Origin: Stictocephala bisonia
Lineage: Eukaryota; Arthropoda; Insecta; Hemiptera; Membracidae
Direction of reading: 5' to 3'
Assembly (NCBI GenBank): GCA_035578905.1
Contig: JAQJVL010001211.1
Coordinates: 167,566-231,565 of the forward strand
DNA: 64,000 nucleotides
Numbering within the stretch: the stretch's first letter is position 1; each line of letters begins with the position of its first letter. The position numbers and the translations under genes are program-made. A model generated the notes under the pieces. The model was not told where the DNA came from. It saw only the letters and a list, made by a program, of their open reading frames with translations, and did no database searches. Below, piece by piece: positions 36,619 through 49,058 of the stretch.

Positions 36619-37107
36619 TCATAAAACAAATTCATGATCTTTGGTTTTTATAATTTACTTATTTGTATCAATTCGATAAAGATGGATATAATTACAATAA
36701 AATTGTTTGTACAGGTACCGAATTCAGCCCTTCAAGAATATACTTCTATATTTTACGCAACTGTTTCTAGGAGGACTAAAGCGCCTGCCTCACTAACACA
36801 TACAACGTTTTTCCTCCCCTCTTTTTCCTTCATAGTCCCCACCTACCCCACCCCTTACAAAAGTACGTAACAGTTAAATTAAACTGTAGCAAAGAGAAGT
36901 TTACAAATTATTAATCTAGATTTTCAGGAAAATATAATCATACAAACTTTAACTGAACATTTGTCGACATGTTATTTAAATTTCAGTTTACTATAGGCTA
37001 TTACCGTTTGTACACGATCATGCTAGTTATAAAAATAAGAAATATATCAGCCCTCCAAACGATCCACTCATACAAAACCAGAATTAAGCTTTGACATCAT
37101 ATAAAAG

Positions 37108-37317
37108 TTTATTGAATTTCTCAACAACAACTTTTTTAGAATCTTGACCAGATCTGGCTTAAAAACTATCGGACGATAATAGCAGCATCGTTTTAAGGAC
37201 TAGCCTTGTTAGCCACAATCACGTAATCAAACTTGAGATTATCAGGGAAGATTTCGTCACGAAGATGAATGTTAAAGAAGGTTTTTATAGTAGAGAGCAT
37301 GTTCTTCAGAAGGTTAG
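37108..37317 (-). CDS. Candidate 3'-terminal exon (coding part 37193-37317)
   Basis: On the minus strand a pyrimidine-rich acceptor (TTTTTGTTTTATCTCATTCCAG) ends at 37318. After two bases, 40 codons stay open to a TAA at 37193-37195. The start is NLLKNMLSTIKTFFNIHL and the end DYVIVANKASP. An AATAAA at 37108-37113 follows the stop by about 80 bases, as expected of a last exon. About half of third codon positions are G or C, well above the local background. I do not recognise the family and found no matching upstream exon. Alternatives are a decayed retrocopy or chance. Confidence 0.35.
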
Positions 37318-37319
37318 CT

Positions 37320-38019
37320 GGAATGAGATAAAACAAAAACCTTTAAAACATGCAGTTCACCTATTATATCGAGGACCTCATACAAAGAAAAAGAGGGTAG
37401 CACTAGAATTACAACTACAGGTTTGATCACACATGAGAAATATAAAACTTTCTATACCCAATGATTATTGGGTAACACATATTTTAAATTATTATTCTTG
37501 ACACAGTTTCGAAATTGTATGAATGCAATTTTGAAACATAGTTAACTTGTAACAGCAGAGCTGAATATTAACAAATTACGACATTGATTTACGCTTCTGA
37601 AAAAAACATAAACTACCCAAAAAACCTCAAATGGTCTTTCTTTTAAATGATGGGTTAGTGAAATCAGTGAAGACGAAGGGTAGACACTTGAGGGTAAAAC
37701 ATTTTAAAGTGGAGTAATTCACTTAAAAATCTCTTTAGAGCGTTACAAAATGTTCTAATATTAATAGTAGAAGTAATTTGAGACAAATTCTTTCGCAAAC
37801 ATGCTGCCAAACTCTTTATCGAGTATTTCTTGAAATGTTGTATGCAAGTAAGACTAAGTTTTATGGATATTTCACGGCATAATCTTGAATCAAGGGGTTG
37901 GTCCCATGTAATTCATGGAAGAAAACGATAGGTCAAGGATAATTTCTCTGTATTTAAGTATATGAGCCAACTTGATTTCAGAATCATTGAAGTTACTTAA
38001 ATGGAATATGATTATGCCA
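37320..38019. other. AT-rich stretch, nothing identified
   Basis: Upstream of the candidate terminal exon (minus strand). I looked for a further exon with an acceptor and donor and could not support one. Confidence 0.4.
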
Positions 38020-38240
38020 ACCCACTTATTGTGTTGCCAGCCACTAACACAACCCCCCCCCTCCCACTCGACGCCACCCCCTCGTCATTGTGGCGCCGTC
38101 GGCAATCACTTTATAAACATCGGTAAACATTTCCTTCCCAGCTAACGACAATCATCTCTTCTATAATAAACCGCCTTCATTACTTTCTAAAAACCTGTTG
38201 CTTTGCCTCAGTCAAACATTATCACATTGTAATAAAGACA
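38020..38240. repeat. Dispersed repeat R3, copy 2
   Basis: Same orientation as 20540-20765. It shares CCCCCTCGTCATTG, ACGACAATCATCTCTTCTAT, AAACCGCCTTCATTA and TGTTGCTTTGCCTCAGTCAAA. The flanks diverge on both sides. Confidence 0.6.
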
Positions 38241-38569
38241 GTGCTAGGATTTATCTAAATTTTTACGTTCTTTATTTGAGAATTATTTTAATTTTGAAAA
38301 TACGTGTTTATTGAAAAACGAAGTATAATGGGTTTTATGTAAAGTAAATTGTGCTTTTAAAAATTCATAAGTATTATAACTAGTGTCGTATTAGGGTAAA
38401 CCCACCCTCATAACAATAGAATCCCAACTTTACCTCAGTTGAAATTAAATTGTCTGTTAATAATACACCTCCCAACAAAATTGTTAACTCTTTATTTTAT
38501 TTGTGTTCGTAGTTCATTCATTTTTTAAGCTATCATTATTATTATTATACATTCATTATTTATAAGTAA

Positions 38570-39030
38570 AGCACCGATCGTCAAATGAACGAATATGATA
38601 ATCGAAAGATTACGATGAATGTAGATAAACGAGTCTTTGTTACTACAATAATTTGTTACTAACTAACGTCAACTGGTCGACAGAAAGAGCTATTTTAGCG
38701 TATTTTAGAGCAAACATAAATATGAATGCGAATGACCTGTGTTTTCTGGCTACTAACTAAGCTGGAATTATGCTCAAAAAGGGCCATTAATAATAGCCCG
38801 ATAGGCAGGGCAACCAAGAAACTTAAAACTTATGTTGAATCCAAACCACGTAGCGTTGGTCTGATTTTCAGCTAACTGACAAGCTTAACACCATGCAAAA
38901 TCTGAACCTTGACTACCATCCAACATGGACATCCCAGGATTATCTAGTAGTGTCGATGGCAACCACTGAGCGGACGCCGTGATGGTATTAAAAGGACCGG
39001 GTATAGAACCTATCGCCTGCAATACACACA
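38570..39030 (-). mobile_element. tRNA-derived SINE, family 3
   Basis: Minus copy. The head keeps a B-box-like AGGTTCTATACCC (near 39000-39012), which supports the tRNA origin. The body has GCGTCCGCTCAGTGGTTGCC and ACTACTAGATAATCCTGGG. The tail reaches the GACGATCGGTGC end at 38572. A short extra segment near 38690-38760 resembles the alternative tail of the 41.6-kb copy, so this copy may be a composite. The A-box end is truncated. Confidence 0.82.
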
Positions 39031-40062
39031 ACAAATAGCCTTACTTCTAAACAAATTCTACACAACAATGGTTTTCATCACACAGTAAACTTCCATTAAT
39101 TTTACGAAAATTGCTAAATATTAATTTTTTCCCCCCATTTTCCTTCTATTATAAGCACTATAGTATTTTAATATTAAAGACATAAATGTTCTTAATTCTG
39201 AATATATTTGACTTCAAATCATAACTACATAAGTTTTATTTACAATTCTTACTATACTATATGAAATGCTAATGGAACATTTAAACAATGTTCACTAAAC
39301 CCTTTTACATTACCAACTTTTTTGCTTTTTCATCACAAAATTCCTAAACACACAGAGCCATTGTTGGGCAATACAATGCATTTTGTAATAATTAATTCGT
39401 CTAGCTAACAGTCCGGTAAGTGGGTCGTGTTGTGTTATCGGCTTACAAATTAGCTGCCACTCAACAACGAAACGAAAATTAAATTTAAAAGTCATATTCA
39501 ATGTACTGGTGAATATTAGGTAAACAATATCAGTTATATTCAGGGTCGTACAACAGTCTGGAATATATTTACTATTTACGGAAAAGAAGTAAATTATAAT
39601 TTAAAATATTTTAGTAAAAACGGTATATCTCTAAGTTGACTAGTTTTTTAATTATACAATTTTTTACGGGAAAAACATTTAAAATTTAAAATTTCAATTT
39701 TTCAGTTTATTTATTTAACTGTTTGAGGTGGTATATTGTTGGTTACTAACAATTGTATCGTTACTTGCTATCTTACTTACAAAAATAAAAATAAGAAAAA
39801 TGATTAAACCCCTTTTGAGTAGGTTTAGTGTAAAAATATTTTATAACAATTTTTATAATAATTTTGTCATATGGTTTTATGTGCAAATGAATTACTTTCT
39901 CATATTCAGTCAGTAATATTATAGCTCTAAGCAGTAATAGATAATAATCATATTATGCTTGATATTAAGCAGTATTAGTTAGTTATGTGACATTGAATTC
40001 AAAGAAACCAATTTAATTAAAAGATGGGAGATTCCAATCAACAATAAGTAACAAGAATATTC
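39031..40062. other. AT-rich stretch, nothing identified
   Basis: Open frames at 39310-39501 and 39728-39916 have no recognisable domain. No tandem or dispersed repeat seen. Confidence 0.45.
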
Positions 40063-40454
40063 GTTACTAAGACGCAGATCGTAGATATATGGGAGAATGT
40101 GAGAGGCACATGATGAGTGAGTGCACTCATTGTTACTATCTAAGATTTGACTGTTCCTTAGAAAGAACAACTTATTAATAGGATAACAGCCAGAACAACT
40201 AAAACTTATATTGTTACGTGGAATCCGAACCACGTAGTATTAGTTTGATTTTCAGCTAAGTGGAAAGCCAGATACTGTTCTCTTCCCAATAAAACATCAA
40301 AAAACTGACTACCACCCAACATGGATACCACAGACGTTTCTCGTATTGTATTCATCAATGGCAACCATTGCGCTGATAGGCTACCATGTCGGGAGTGAGA
40401 GGACCATACATGGAAACCAAATAGCAGTGTTACAGCACTGCGGCACTAGTGCTG
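40063..40454 (-). mobile_element. tRNA-derived SINE, family 3 (full length)
   Basis: Minus copy. The head is CAGCACTAGTGCCGCAGTGCTG at 40454, with an A box near 40435-40448. The T-arm-like stem at about 40215-40238 is perfect. The tail runs to 40063. The minus-strand open frame starting in the stem is the counterpart of the frame in the 34.5-kb copy and shows only shared repeat origin. Confidence 0.9.
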
Positions 40455-41559
40455 AAAATATACTCTATGTGATTTATAACTAATTTACGCTGTTTTGTCT
40501 TTGAACAGTGTTGTATCACGGATCTATGAACACAAACCATGAATTAATAGGCCTATCACTTAATATACGTACGTGCATGATAATTAATAAGAATACTCCT
40601 AAATTAACAAATATAGAATATTTAAGGACAGTGTTTTTGTTAATATTCGTTCATTGCTAGTAGAGAGTCCTTTAAAAATAGGTGAAGAATGGTCGGTTTA
40701 TTCTCCATGTATTTATAGTATAAAAAAAATAAAACCATTTTATTTGCTGAAATAATGCATTAATAGTGTTTCAAATTTAAAAAGTACTATCTGAAGTATG
40801 TTTTGAAAAAGTTATTTTAACAAGACAAATCTAAATTTTTGTTATTATTTCCTAAAATAATTTAATAAGAAACGTTAAAAATATTACGTCCCGTACCTGG
40901 CTCCAAATTCATTAAGTTGACCACCCTGAGGACTGTTTATATTTCCTCAGCAACGAAAATGCTCCTTTTCCTCTGCCGTAGAGGGGAGGTTTAATCAAGG
41001 AATTTAACCGTCTAACGTGACAGTGGAATTTCAATGAAACAAAGGTACTAAAGACCCAATTAGTTTACTCGTGGAAGAGTTTATGCTCTTTTTTACGGCC
41101 CACAATTTAACTACCCTCCTTCCCCCCCCCCAAAACACTCATTAGGGAGTGATTTAGAATAATGTTCATACTATGAAAGATTTTGGTTGGTTTATCTATC
41201 AATTTAAGCATAATCCAAGAAGAGTTTTTCATTAAGTTAAAATGTTTAATCTGAATCTAATTATTTGATAAAAATTACTAACACAAAGACAATGCTGTTT
41301 GTGTCTACAATTGTTTCATTCTTTCTTGTAACAAGCTCTCGTTATTTTACTAAACATTATCATTTTGACTGCATTTACTCAAGTACAAAATACTTATCCT
41401 TCCTATAGATATAAGATCTTTGACAGTAGCTATGACAGTCTACAAGGAGAAACCCTATTCAACCTGTACAAAAATACTGATATCACAATAAAAATCCGAG
41501 AATATTCTTGGACGGCATATTAAGTGTATTTTAATAGACTTAATAAGATTCTTATAGTA

Positions 41560-41972
41560 AATAAGAGACGCCAACAAAACTGTTTGCGTATTTTAAGGCG
41601 AATATGAATTATTATACGAGTTAAGGATAAGTTTGGATAAGTGTAGTATGGTTACTAACTGAATTCAACTGTTCTTCTGAAAGGGCTGTTTATTAACAGC
41701 CCCAACAGCCAGGGCAACTAAAGGAACTACAGTTTAACGTGAAATCCTTATGCCTTATGCTCAGTTATCTCCTCTAGGCAACATCCTGACACTGGTTACC
41801 ACCCAACATGTTTTTTTATTTCTTTATAAGGATAGTGCCTACTTCGATGGTAACCATTGATCGGGTGCCATTTCAGTATTAAGAGGACCTAGCATAGAAC
41901 CTATCATCTACACTCTCTACAACACTTTGACCTCAAGTAGCTGGATTACAGCACTGCGCCACTAGTGCCGAC
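41560..41972 (-). mobile_element. tRNA-derived SINE, family 3 (alternative tail)
   Basis: Minus copy with an intact head: GTCGGCACTAGTGGCGCAGTG at 41972-41952, then a CCAGCTACTTGAGGTCAAAG phrase and B-box-like AGGTTCTATGC near 41889-41899. The stem is decayed, and a T-rich run (41811-41826) interrupts the body. The tail is the GTATTTTAAGGCGAATATGAA type, shared with 15265 and 44160. Confidence 0.87.
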
Positions 41973-42229
41973 TATAAGTGAAACATTATAGTACAATAGT
42001 ACCATATAATACAAAGGTATCTGTATCATTGTAATGAATTATGTTATATCCATACTCATATAGAAGAATTCACAAATGAAGTCCCTCTCTACAGTGCAAC
42101 TTACTGAATTTTATTTTGTAATAACCTTGCACTATGTAACGTTCTCTTATCTCTAACATATAACTAAAAAATGTACGCTTCTTGTAATTGCACAGAGGAA
42201 AAGAATCGGTACTTTCTTATAGCCACATT

Positions 42230-42550
42230 GCCGGCGTGGTGGCTCAGTGGCTAAGGCTTCGGACTGCGGAGGGCAATTTCCAAGGTTCGAATCCCCACTG
42301 AGCCAACGTCGGTACTTCACTAGTTGAATGAAGTTCACGCATAGGGATGCATATCTTTATAGATCTGAAGTACTGATTACTACATTTATCCTTGAGTATT
42401 TGGGGAGATAAGAGGGAGGGGCTGGCAAGATGCTGGCAATGCTGAATTCCTTACAAAATGAAGAACTATCTACTGCCACACTATTGAATGTGACTTTGTT
42501 TTCTTCTCCTCTGTGGAGTTTATGAAATCCTCAATTAGTAAACACTATCA
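42230..42550 (+). mobile_element. tRNA-derived SINE, family 2 (with 3' body)
   Basis: Starts GCCGGCGTGGTGGCTCAGTGG, with an A box at 42240-42250 and an exact B box GGTTCGAATCC at 42284-42294. Past the head it continues through GTCGGTACTTCACTAGTTG into a body (TGATTACTACATTTATCCTTGAG, GCTGGCAAGATGCTGGCAATGC, CACTATTGAATGTGACTTTG, CTCTGTGG). The fragment at 47935-48115 matches that body. The minus-strand frame 42153-42338 crosses it by chance. Confidence 0.88.
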
Positions 42551-43169
42551 GAAATCCTGACGTAAATTGAAGTAGGGTTAGTAGCAGCTAAACTTATTGA
42601 AAAATGTGATAAATATATAATAGTGTCTATATGAAGAAAAATAAATTAAGGGATATTACTTTTACTTTTATTAAAACAATATTGCAGATCTATATATTGT
42701 TTTGATTTTATTTTATCTAAATAAAATATGTAATGTAAACTTATTATATTATTAAAGTAATCTAGTTACATTAACCAGCATCAATTTAGATTATATTTTT
42801 TTTCACTAAATTTTCAAAATCAAATTACTTCACGTTCAACTTTAAACTTAATCTGTACACTATATTAATGATGGATACTTTTTTAAAACAAAATATAATT
42901 TAAACCCTTTAACAGAAGTATGATTTATGTAAATTTGAAAAACTGTATGACCGTTAACAATGATTGTTCTATGACATTTTTGCAATTAATTTATTGATGT
43001 CTAGTGTTGTTCAAACCATTCATCATGGAATCCAGTGGTGATTTATAACCAAGGGACAACAAACCCAAAAGCTACTGTTGCTAGAAACACAATTATATTA
43101 TATTATAAGTCTCATCGTTTAAGAGAAATTTTTTATTTTATTTTCATACATTTATGAACTGATACGACA

Positions 43170-43335
43170 TCTTTAAGAATATTTAAAATGTGTAGCACAA
43201 TATATTTGGTAATTTTTTTAAATCAGTATAAAATTATACAGGTTGTGGGCTGACAGTGAATTAGTGGGTTTATCGTTCATGTATACTAAGAATAATGGTG
43301 GGCCCAAAATTGACCCCTGTGGGAGTCCACACTTT
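43170..43335 (-). pseudogene. LINE scrap: reverse-transcriptase motif
   Basis: On the minus strand 43263-43331 reads CGLPQGSILGPPLFLVYMND, the conserved block of the non-LTR reverse-transcriptase palm just before the catalytic YADD. The YADD region itself is too decayed to read. A TAA lies only four codons upstream of the block and no flanking domains remain. This is an isolated remnant of a third LINE insertion. Confidence 0.75.
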
Positions 43336-44159
43336 GTTTTTTATTTTAATTTTTTTTCAATCTGAGATATTGTAATTGTTGTGAGTCGTTTATTGAGTAT
43401 GTTATAAAATTATTTCTACCAATGTTTATAACTTAAAATCTGACAATCCTTTAACAACTTTCTATTCAGCTATTTACAAAAATATTAAGGCAATGGATAT
43501 CTATTCTTAGTTTTCAATGTGGTTAAAGGTAATAATTCAATTATACATACATTCCGTTTCACACAGTTGGAACCATGCTGCCTAGTATAGTCCTACCTGT
43601 AAGATTGGTTTTCTATTCAAGATCCAATGTAACCTCATAATACACACAAGCCAATCTCTTTTGTGGAAAATTTATCCTCTTCAATATTTATTGAGCTTCC
43701 AAAAATAAATTTCTTTGACAACACAAAGCAATGTGTGCAGCTAACTATTCATAAGTAGATTTTACATTATAATTCTACGATGTTCAATTTTATCAATAAC
43801 AGTTAAGGTTAGGTTTGAAGTAGACTTAACGTTGAATGCCATTCCCATTGGTACGAAAATCGATACAAATTAAATCAGTAATTTGTCACATATACCACAA
43901 TGTGACAACTTACTAAGATCCATTAGCTGTGAAGAATCTTTATTGATATTGATTTGTTTTGATAGAACTATTTCTCCATAACAATATTTGTTGTAGCTTT
44001 TTTTACAATGTGTATTAAATCATGCACATACATTACATTTACATATTAACAGTGCTTTCAAAAATTAAATTATTGCCTATTGTTGTTAATTATTATGTTT
44101 AAGGTTAAGATTCAAAACAACAATTTTCTTTATTAAATAAAATCTAATAATTTACGTAT
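43336..44159. other. AT-rich stretch, nothing identified
   Basis: No other reverse-transcriptase pieces or repeats could be supported here. Confidence 0.45.
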
Positions 44160-44472
44160 TCTCATAAATGAGACACCGACACAAATTGATGCCTGCTATT
44201 TTAGGGTGAATACAAATTATTACATGACTGTAAGATGGCATTTTAGTCGTCTGGTTACTAACTGAGCTCAATTTATGTTCATAAAAGGCCGTTTATTAAT
44301 ATTTTTATGGTTAGGGCCATTAAGGGACGCAGAGATTTGCGTGGAATCTAAACAACGTAGTATTGGTCTGATGTTCAACTAATCACAAGACTCATGCTCA
44401 GTTATCTATCTTAAACAGCGTCCGGGCCCTGGCTACCACCGAACGGGAACAACATAGACGTTTATAGTAGAG
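44160..44472 (-). mobile_element. SINE family 3 (5' truncated, alternative tail)
   Basis: Minus copy. The tail ATAAATGAGACACCGACAC...CTATTTTAGGGTGAATAC is the 15.3-kb type. The body keeps the stem (GCGTGGAATCTAAACAACGTAG, partly mismatched) and TATTGGTCTGATGTTCAAC. The head is missing. Confidence 0.78.
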
Positions 44473-46279
44473 TTCACATTGAAAAAACATACATGACAGT
44501 TATATTTCGTTAAAATTTGTTATTCGAATTTATTTTAATTTCCATTCTAAACATGTATTTTCAGGAATCTTTGTTACAACACTTAAAACTTAAGAGGCAA
44601 GCGGTATTTACGATCCAGAGAATTCATTAAGTTGAAAACTTTTGAAAGTTTTATCTTTTTACTCCCTTCACTTCAGCCCCGAGCAACTTTCGAGAAAAAT
44701 ATCAGTGAGTTAATAAATTAAAGTCTAACAGGATTTTAGAACTTTTCTAATTTAAATTAAGTTAAATTTACATTAAATAGAATTTTTCCTCTAACAAATA
44801 ACCTTACCTACTCTCACGTTCAGCTGTATATAGTAAAATTAGTTCTTATACTTTTACATTTTACTAATTTCAAATAGCCCACTAGCCAGGGAAACTTAAG
44901 TTGAAGCTAAACTTGGTTTGGAATATGTTTAATTATTTTACCATGATTCCAATGCTTTTAAATATCGTGGTGGTATTGTTATATTTAATAATTTAAACTT
45001 TCTTTTGAAATGCTATGACCAGTATTTATGCAGTGGTTGAGTTGCAGATTTGTCTTCAGGAATAAATGTTATATGTGAGTGAAAAAATATTACTTATGAA
45101 GTATAATGGAAAGGCCTCACGAATAAAGTTTTAAATATTTCTCAAATTGTATATAATTTTACGATATTATCTGCAAGTGTCAAATCGTTCAATTTCAATG
45201 TTTGACATTTTCACAAGGACTTTTAAGTTCTACTAAATGCTCTACAATCCCCTGAGTATATAATTTTTAAATTTATGTATAACAAGCCATCTAGTCTTTT
45301 CACAGGTCATAACTATGATATTCATCAATCAACTATTAATTAACTAGTTTTAAAATTACAGATTTGAAAACACCCTAATATAATACATTTTTACAAAAAT
45401 AAAATATGAAAAACTCTTGTATAAAAACTAACTTTAAAGAGATTTATACGGATATGTATTATTCATTATATTACAGATACGTTGTACCGTTCTGTACAAA
45501 ATAAAATTTAGCGTAGTATGAAATAAGCTTAATTGTTATTAAATTAAATTAAATATATTTAATAATAGTCCATCGTGACACAATTTTTTTATTTTTTACT
45601 ATAATTTTCACAAGGTATATAATACAATACATGAATATGTTTTGTAAATCGAAATTAATTAAAGTAAGAAATTACGAATCGTAAAAGTACCTAAAATATG
45701 ATGATATGTTAAGTGAAATCAGTGTTTCACTAAGAATATATTTGATATCAAAATAAACATGATTTGTATTAATGAAATCTCTTACTTTTTTACCTTATTT
45801 GTTTAATATAGAAAGAGTGATCTCATATTAACTTTGTAACCAAAATATTGGTTGGGAAACATAATAACAATTCCATGTTTATTAGGGGTTGCTATGAATG
45901 TAGAAGAAGATATTTAAAAAAATTTAAAAATTCAGAATAGAGAATTCTATGTTGATAAATCCGTGTGAATGTAGTCATGTCACATACCACCTGTAAGGTG
46001 GCTGAACAAATAATATGACGTGAGTAAAATCATAATTTTATCACCACTTTCTGTTAATTGTATGACTCCATTAATGGTGGTTATCTGCGAAAGGTTATTG
46101 CAATATTGGATCAATGTTACTTCTCAAACAACCACTTATTTTTTAAAGCACAATATATAAACTTTTTTTAACTTTGTACTTATTAATTATTTATTGACTA
46201 TACTTGCGCATAGCTTATTTTTGTTTATTAATTTCTGGAGGTTTTTCCTAAGGAATAAACCCCACCAGCAGCTTTACAT
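44473..46279. other. AT-rich stretch, nothing identified
   Basis: About 1.8 kb with no gene, RNA or repeat that I can support. Confidence 0.45.
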
Positions 46280-46878
46280 TTAAACCCTTTTAGTGCCAGC
46301 GTACTGTTAACAGGACGTCACAAACAAAATGCATTAAAACATTCAATAAAAATGTTTTTATCGATTTAGGATTATCTTCTCATTTCTTAACGTATACTTT
46401 TACATAAAAATCATGATTTTGGTATGTTTGTATGATATTTAGTTATATTTTGATAAAAAAACGGTCAAAAGCCTGTCACAAAACAGCAGTTTTACAGCTG
46501 TTTTGAACAAAGTAAAAATTGCCATACCTTTTTTATTTGTCAACTAATTATTATGAAAATTCAACAGAATGATAATAACTAAATTTTCTTCAAAGTAACG
46601 TGATTGAATAGAGCTCACCTGTTTTTGTCATGGTCATAGGGATGCCCAAATAAAAAAGTAGACAGCAAACGTTTTTATCTGGTAAATTTATTTTTAATAA
46701 AATTACCATTTATATCGCCAGGCTATTTTCAATATGTTATTTTGATAAACTGGTTATTTATGTACAATTAGGTGTACAAATTATTAATTTTGTGTAATAA
46801 TTAACAGAGATATAAATTATTTAATGGCACACTGTATCTGTATAAACTGATAGAAACCCTCTGGCACTAAAAGGTTAA
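46280..46878 (+). mobile_element. TTAA-flanked MITE (piggyBac-like), copy 1
   Basis: A ~600-bp element bounded by TTAA at 46280-46283 and 46875-46878. The terminal inverted repeats are ACCCTTTTAGTGCCAG on the left and the reverse complement of CCTTTTAGTGCCAGAGG on the right. TTAA targets and CCC-starting ends are the hallmark of piggyBac-superfamily transposons. With no transposase frame this is a non-autonomous derivative. A hairpin (AAAACAGC...GCTGTTTT, about 46484-46506) lies inside. A second, reverse-oriented copy is at 54366. Confidence 0.82.
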
Positions 46879-47934
46879 AAGATTGTGATCTATAACATTA
46901 TGTTTTTATAGATTTGTTCTTTTCAGAATTTTTAGTTTTCATTACCCAAATATAATTCTTAAATGGCCTTTAATCTATATTTATAAAATATCTGCAGAAG
47001 TAAAAATCACCTATTGTTAAAATGTATGTATGCAAACATAATACTGGAATACAAGGTCAAATTTATGTCCCTTATTTTCTTTATTTGCATTTTTACATCT
47101 TATAATTTTGAGTTCAGTATAATATAACAGCATAATAGTAAGAAGTTAATTTTAGTTTGTTATTTAACCCCTATCATAACGAATAGGGGCGTTTTCAGTC
47201 TGTAAGTGTAATGCAAGAACAAAATAATATCTCAAGTTATACAAACAAAAGTAGTGAGCTTCAGTTTAATAAAACAGCTGTGGATTGACTCGATGCCAGC
47301 ACTTCGCTATGGGACTGAGTTCTGGACTACTCTATTCAACTATCTACAGCTTGCTTGCCTTGGTTAGGCGATTGAACTGTTTCTCCATGACAATATCCTT
47401 TATAACCTGTTTCTCAAGCACATAGAGTCGTTTTAGATGTGAACAGTACTGTCGAATCAAGTTTAAACTACGTATGCCAACTGTGATGTTTAAAGTTCAG
47501 TTTGGAAAAAACTGTTTACCAGAATATAAAATATGTATTATCATAGGTAAAATGAACAGTAAATTAAAATTCTATAAGGTCAAATATATACTACATTTTC
47601 ATACTACTTCTAAAAAATCATGAATAAAGATTGAAGTGAGTAAGGTGAATTGGAATGAAATCAAAATATTATTTATTTAGAGATTTCTGTTACTTAACCA
47701 CAACAATATATACAATCAAATAGTTGTATATATAGTTGTGTACTAATAAATAGTTGTGTATATCTGTACATTCAAATAGGTACATTCAAATAAATCTGCG
47801 TGTGTCCAAAGTAACAGTAAATTTTGTAATGACGTACCATTGAGAAAAAAGAAACAGATGTCACTCTCTTATGGCAGCTACGAGAATCTCAGTGGCAATA
47901 TAAACAAATTACAACTAATATGCAGCTTTACACA
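46879..47934. other. AT-rich stretch, nothing identified
   Basis: A small palindrome (CCCCTAT...ATAGGGG) sits near 47168-47190. Otherwise no feature is supported. Confidence 0.45.
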
Positions 47935-48115
47935 TATGTATTAATGATTACTGCGTTTATCCTTGAGGGGGGAATTAAGGGAAGAACTGACAACTTGCTA
48001 ACCCTGCCACCCCCAAGGCAAACTGCAGAAATGACTACTTGAAACATTCAGCCCACTATTGGATGCGACCTCTGTTCATTTCCACTCTGTGGCTCTACGT
48101 AACTTAAGCATCTGA
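47935..48115 (+). mobile_element. SINE family 2, 3' body fragment
   Basis: Matches the 3' body of the element at 42230: TAATGATTACTGCGTTTATCC, AACTTGCTAACCCTGCC, CCACTATTGGATGCGACCTC and CACTCTGTGG. No tRNA-like head is present, so it is 5' truncated as expected of a reverse-transcribed insertion. Confidence 0.7.
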
Positions 48116-48219
48116 TAACATAACTATATCTATAATCATTTTTGCTTAAGTACTGTTACCTGATATATAATATACAAGCCAATTACTGTTGTAATACAGA
48201 ACAATCTGAAGTACATTGT

Positions 48220-48365
48220 ATCTAATAAATAGTCCCTTCTGAGCTAAGTCTAAATGAGTTAGTAACATGACTACATAAGTCATCCATACTACACTCAAGT
48301 AATCGTTTATATTTCCCTTAAAAACGCACAAGCAGTGTTGATATCTCAAACCGGAGTAATAATAA
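48220..48365 (+). mobile_element. SINE family 3, 3' tail fragment
   Basis: AATAGTCCCTTCTGAGCTAAG...GAGTTAGTAACATGACTAC...GTTGATATCTCAAACCGG matches the tail of the copy ending at 53505. It sits 0.1 kb downstream of a SINE family 2 fragment. Confidence 0.6.
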
Positions 48366-49027
48366 TACATATATGTATATAAGTATTGTATATATTATAC
48401 TTGTTATATGACACGAAAAGTCTGTACAGTGAAGGAAAATAAGAAACGACAGGCAGGAACTGTCCCTCGTTGACTACAGATTCCCCCAGGCGGTCAGTGG
48501 TTTCCGCAAGAAAAATACAATTCCTGCTCTACACGTGAATGTATAAAATGAGCAAATATAATGAAACATCATTATTGTGTGTTCTATATGATTGTAGATG
48601 TTTACATTTAATTGTTAAACAAGACTTTTAAATCTTATAAAGTATTTCCTAAATGTTCTTTCTTAGCTGAAAAGGAAATGTTTTACTTATCTCTGTTTAC
48701 AACGAATAAAATATATATTTTTTTTCGCATTACCATGAATTCTTATTAGACCGTAGGACTTTTATATAAGTATTTAGTCTTCAACTTGCTCAAGCAAGGT
48801 TAGAGATGTTATTCTAATTGTACTATCTTACTAACAGATTAGGTTTTGTTTTATACTAAAGTATGTGTTTTCATTCATAATTTATTTTATTAGTATGATT
48901 CTTGTAAAACCTTGTATAAAATCAATACAAAGTTGGGATAGCGATTTCTCTAACATTATGAGATGTTCATGTTTAAAAAATGTTAATGTTTCATTAATAT
49001 AATCCATTTATTGTTGTTTTGTTGCAG
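48366..49027. other. AT-rich intron-like stretch before microexon B
   Basis: No repeat or frame supported. It ends in TTATTGTTGTTTTGTTGCAG, a good 3' splice site for the exon that follows. Confidence 0.4.
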
Positions 49028-49052
49028 GTGGGTAAAGAATCTAATTGAATTT
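49028..49052 (+). CDS. Candidate alternative microexon B (25 nt)
   Basis: The acceptor GTTGTTTTGTTGCAG is followed by a 25-base exon and a consensus donor GTAAGT (49053-49058). After one leading base the exon reads WVKNLIEF. It has the same length and phase as microexon A at 13933. Of the four differing bases only the last is silent; the other three give E/K, S/N and F/I. Identity falls away quickly outside the exon and splice sites, which points to selection on the exon more than to a recent duplication. The gene is unknown to me. Confidence 0.52.
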
Positions 49053-49058
49053 GTAAGT

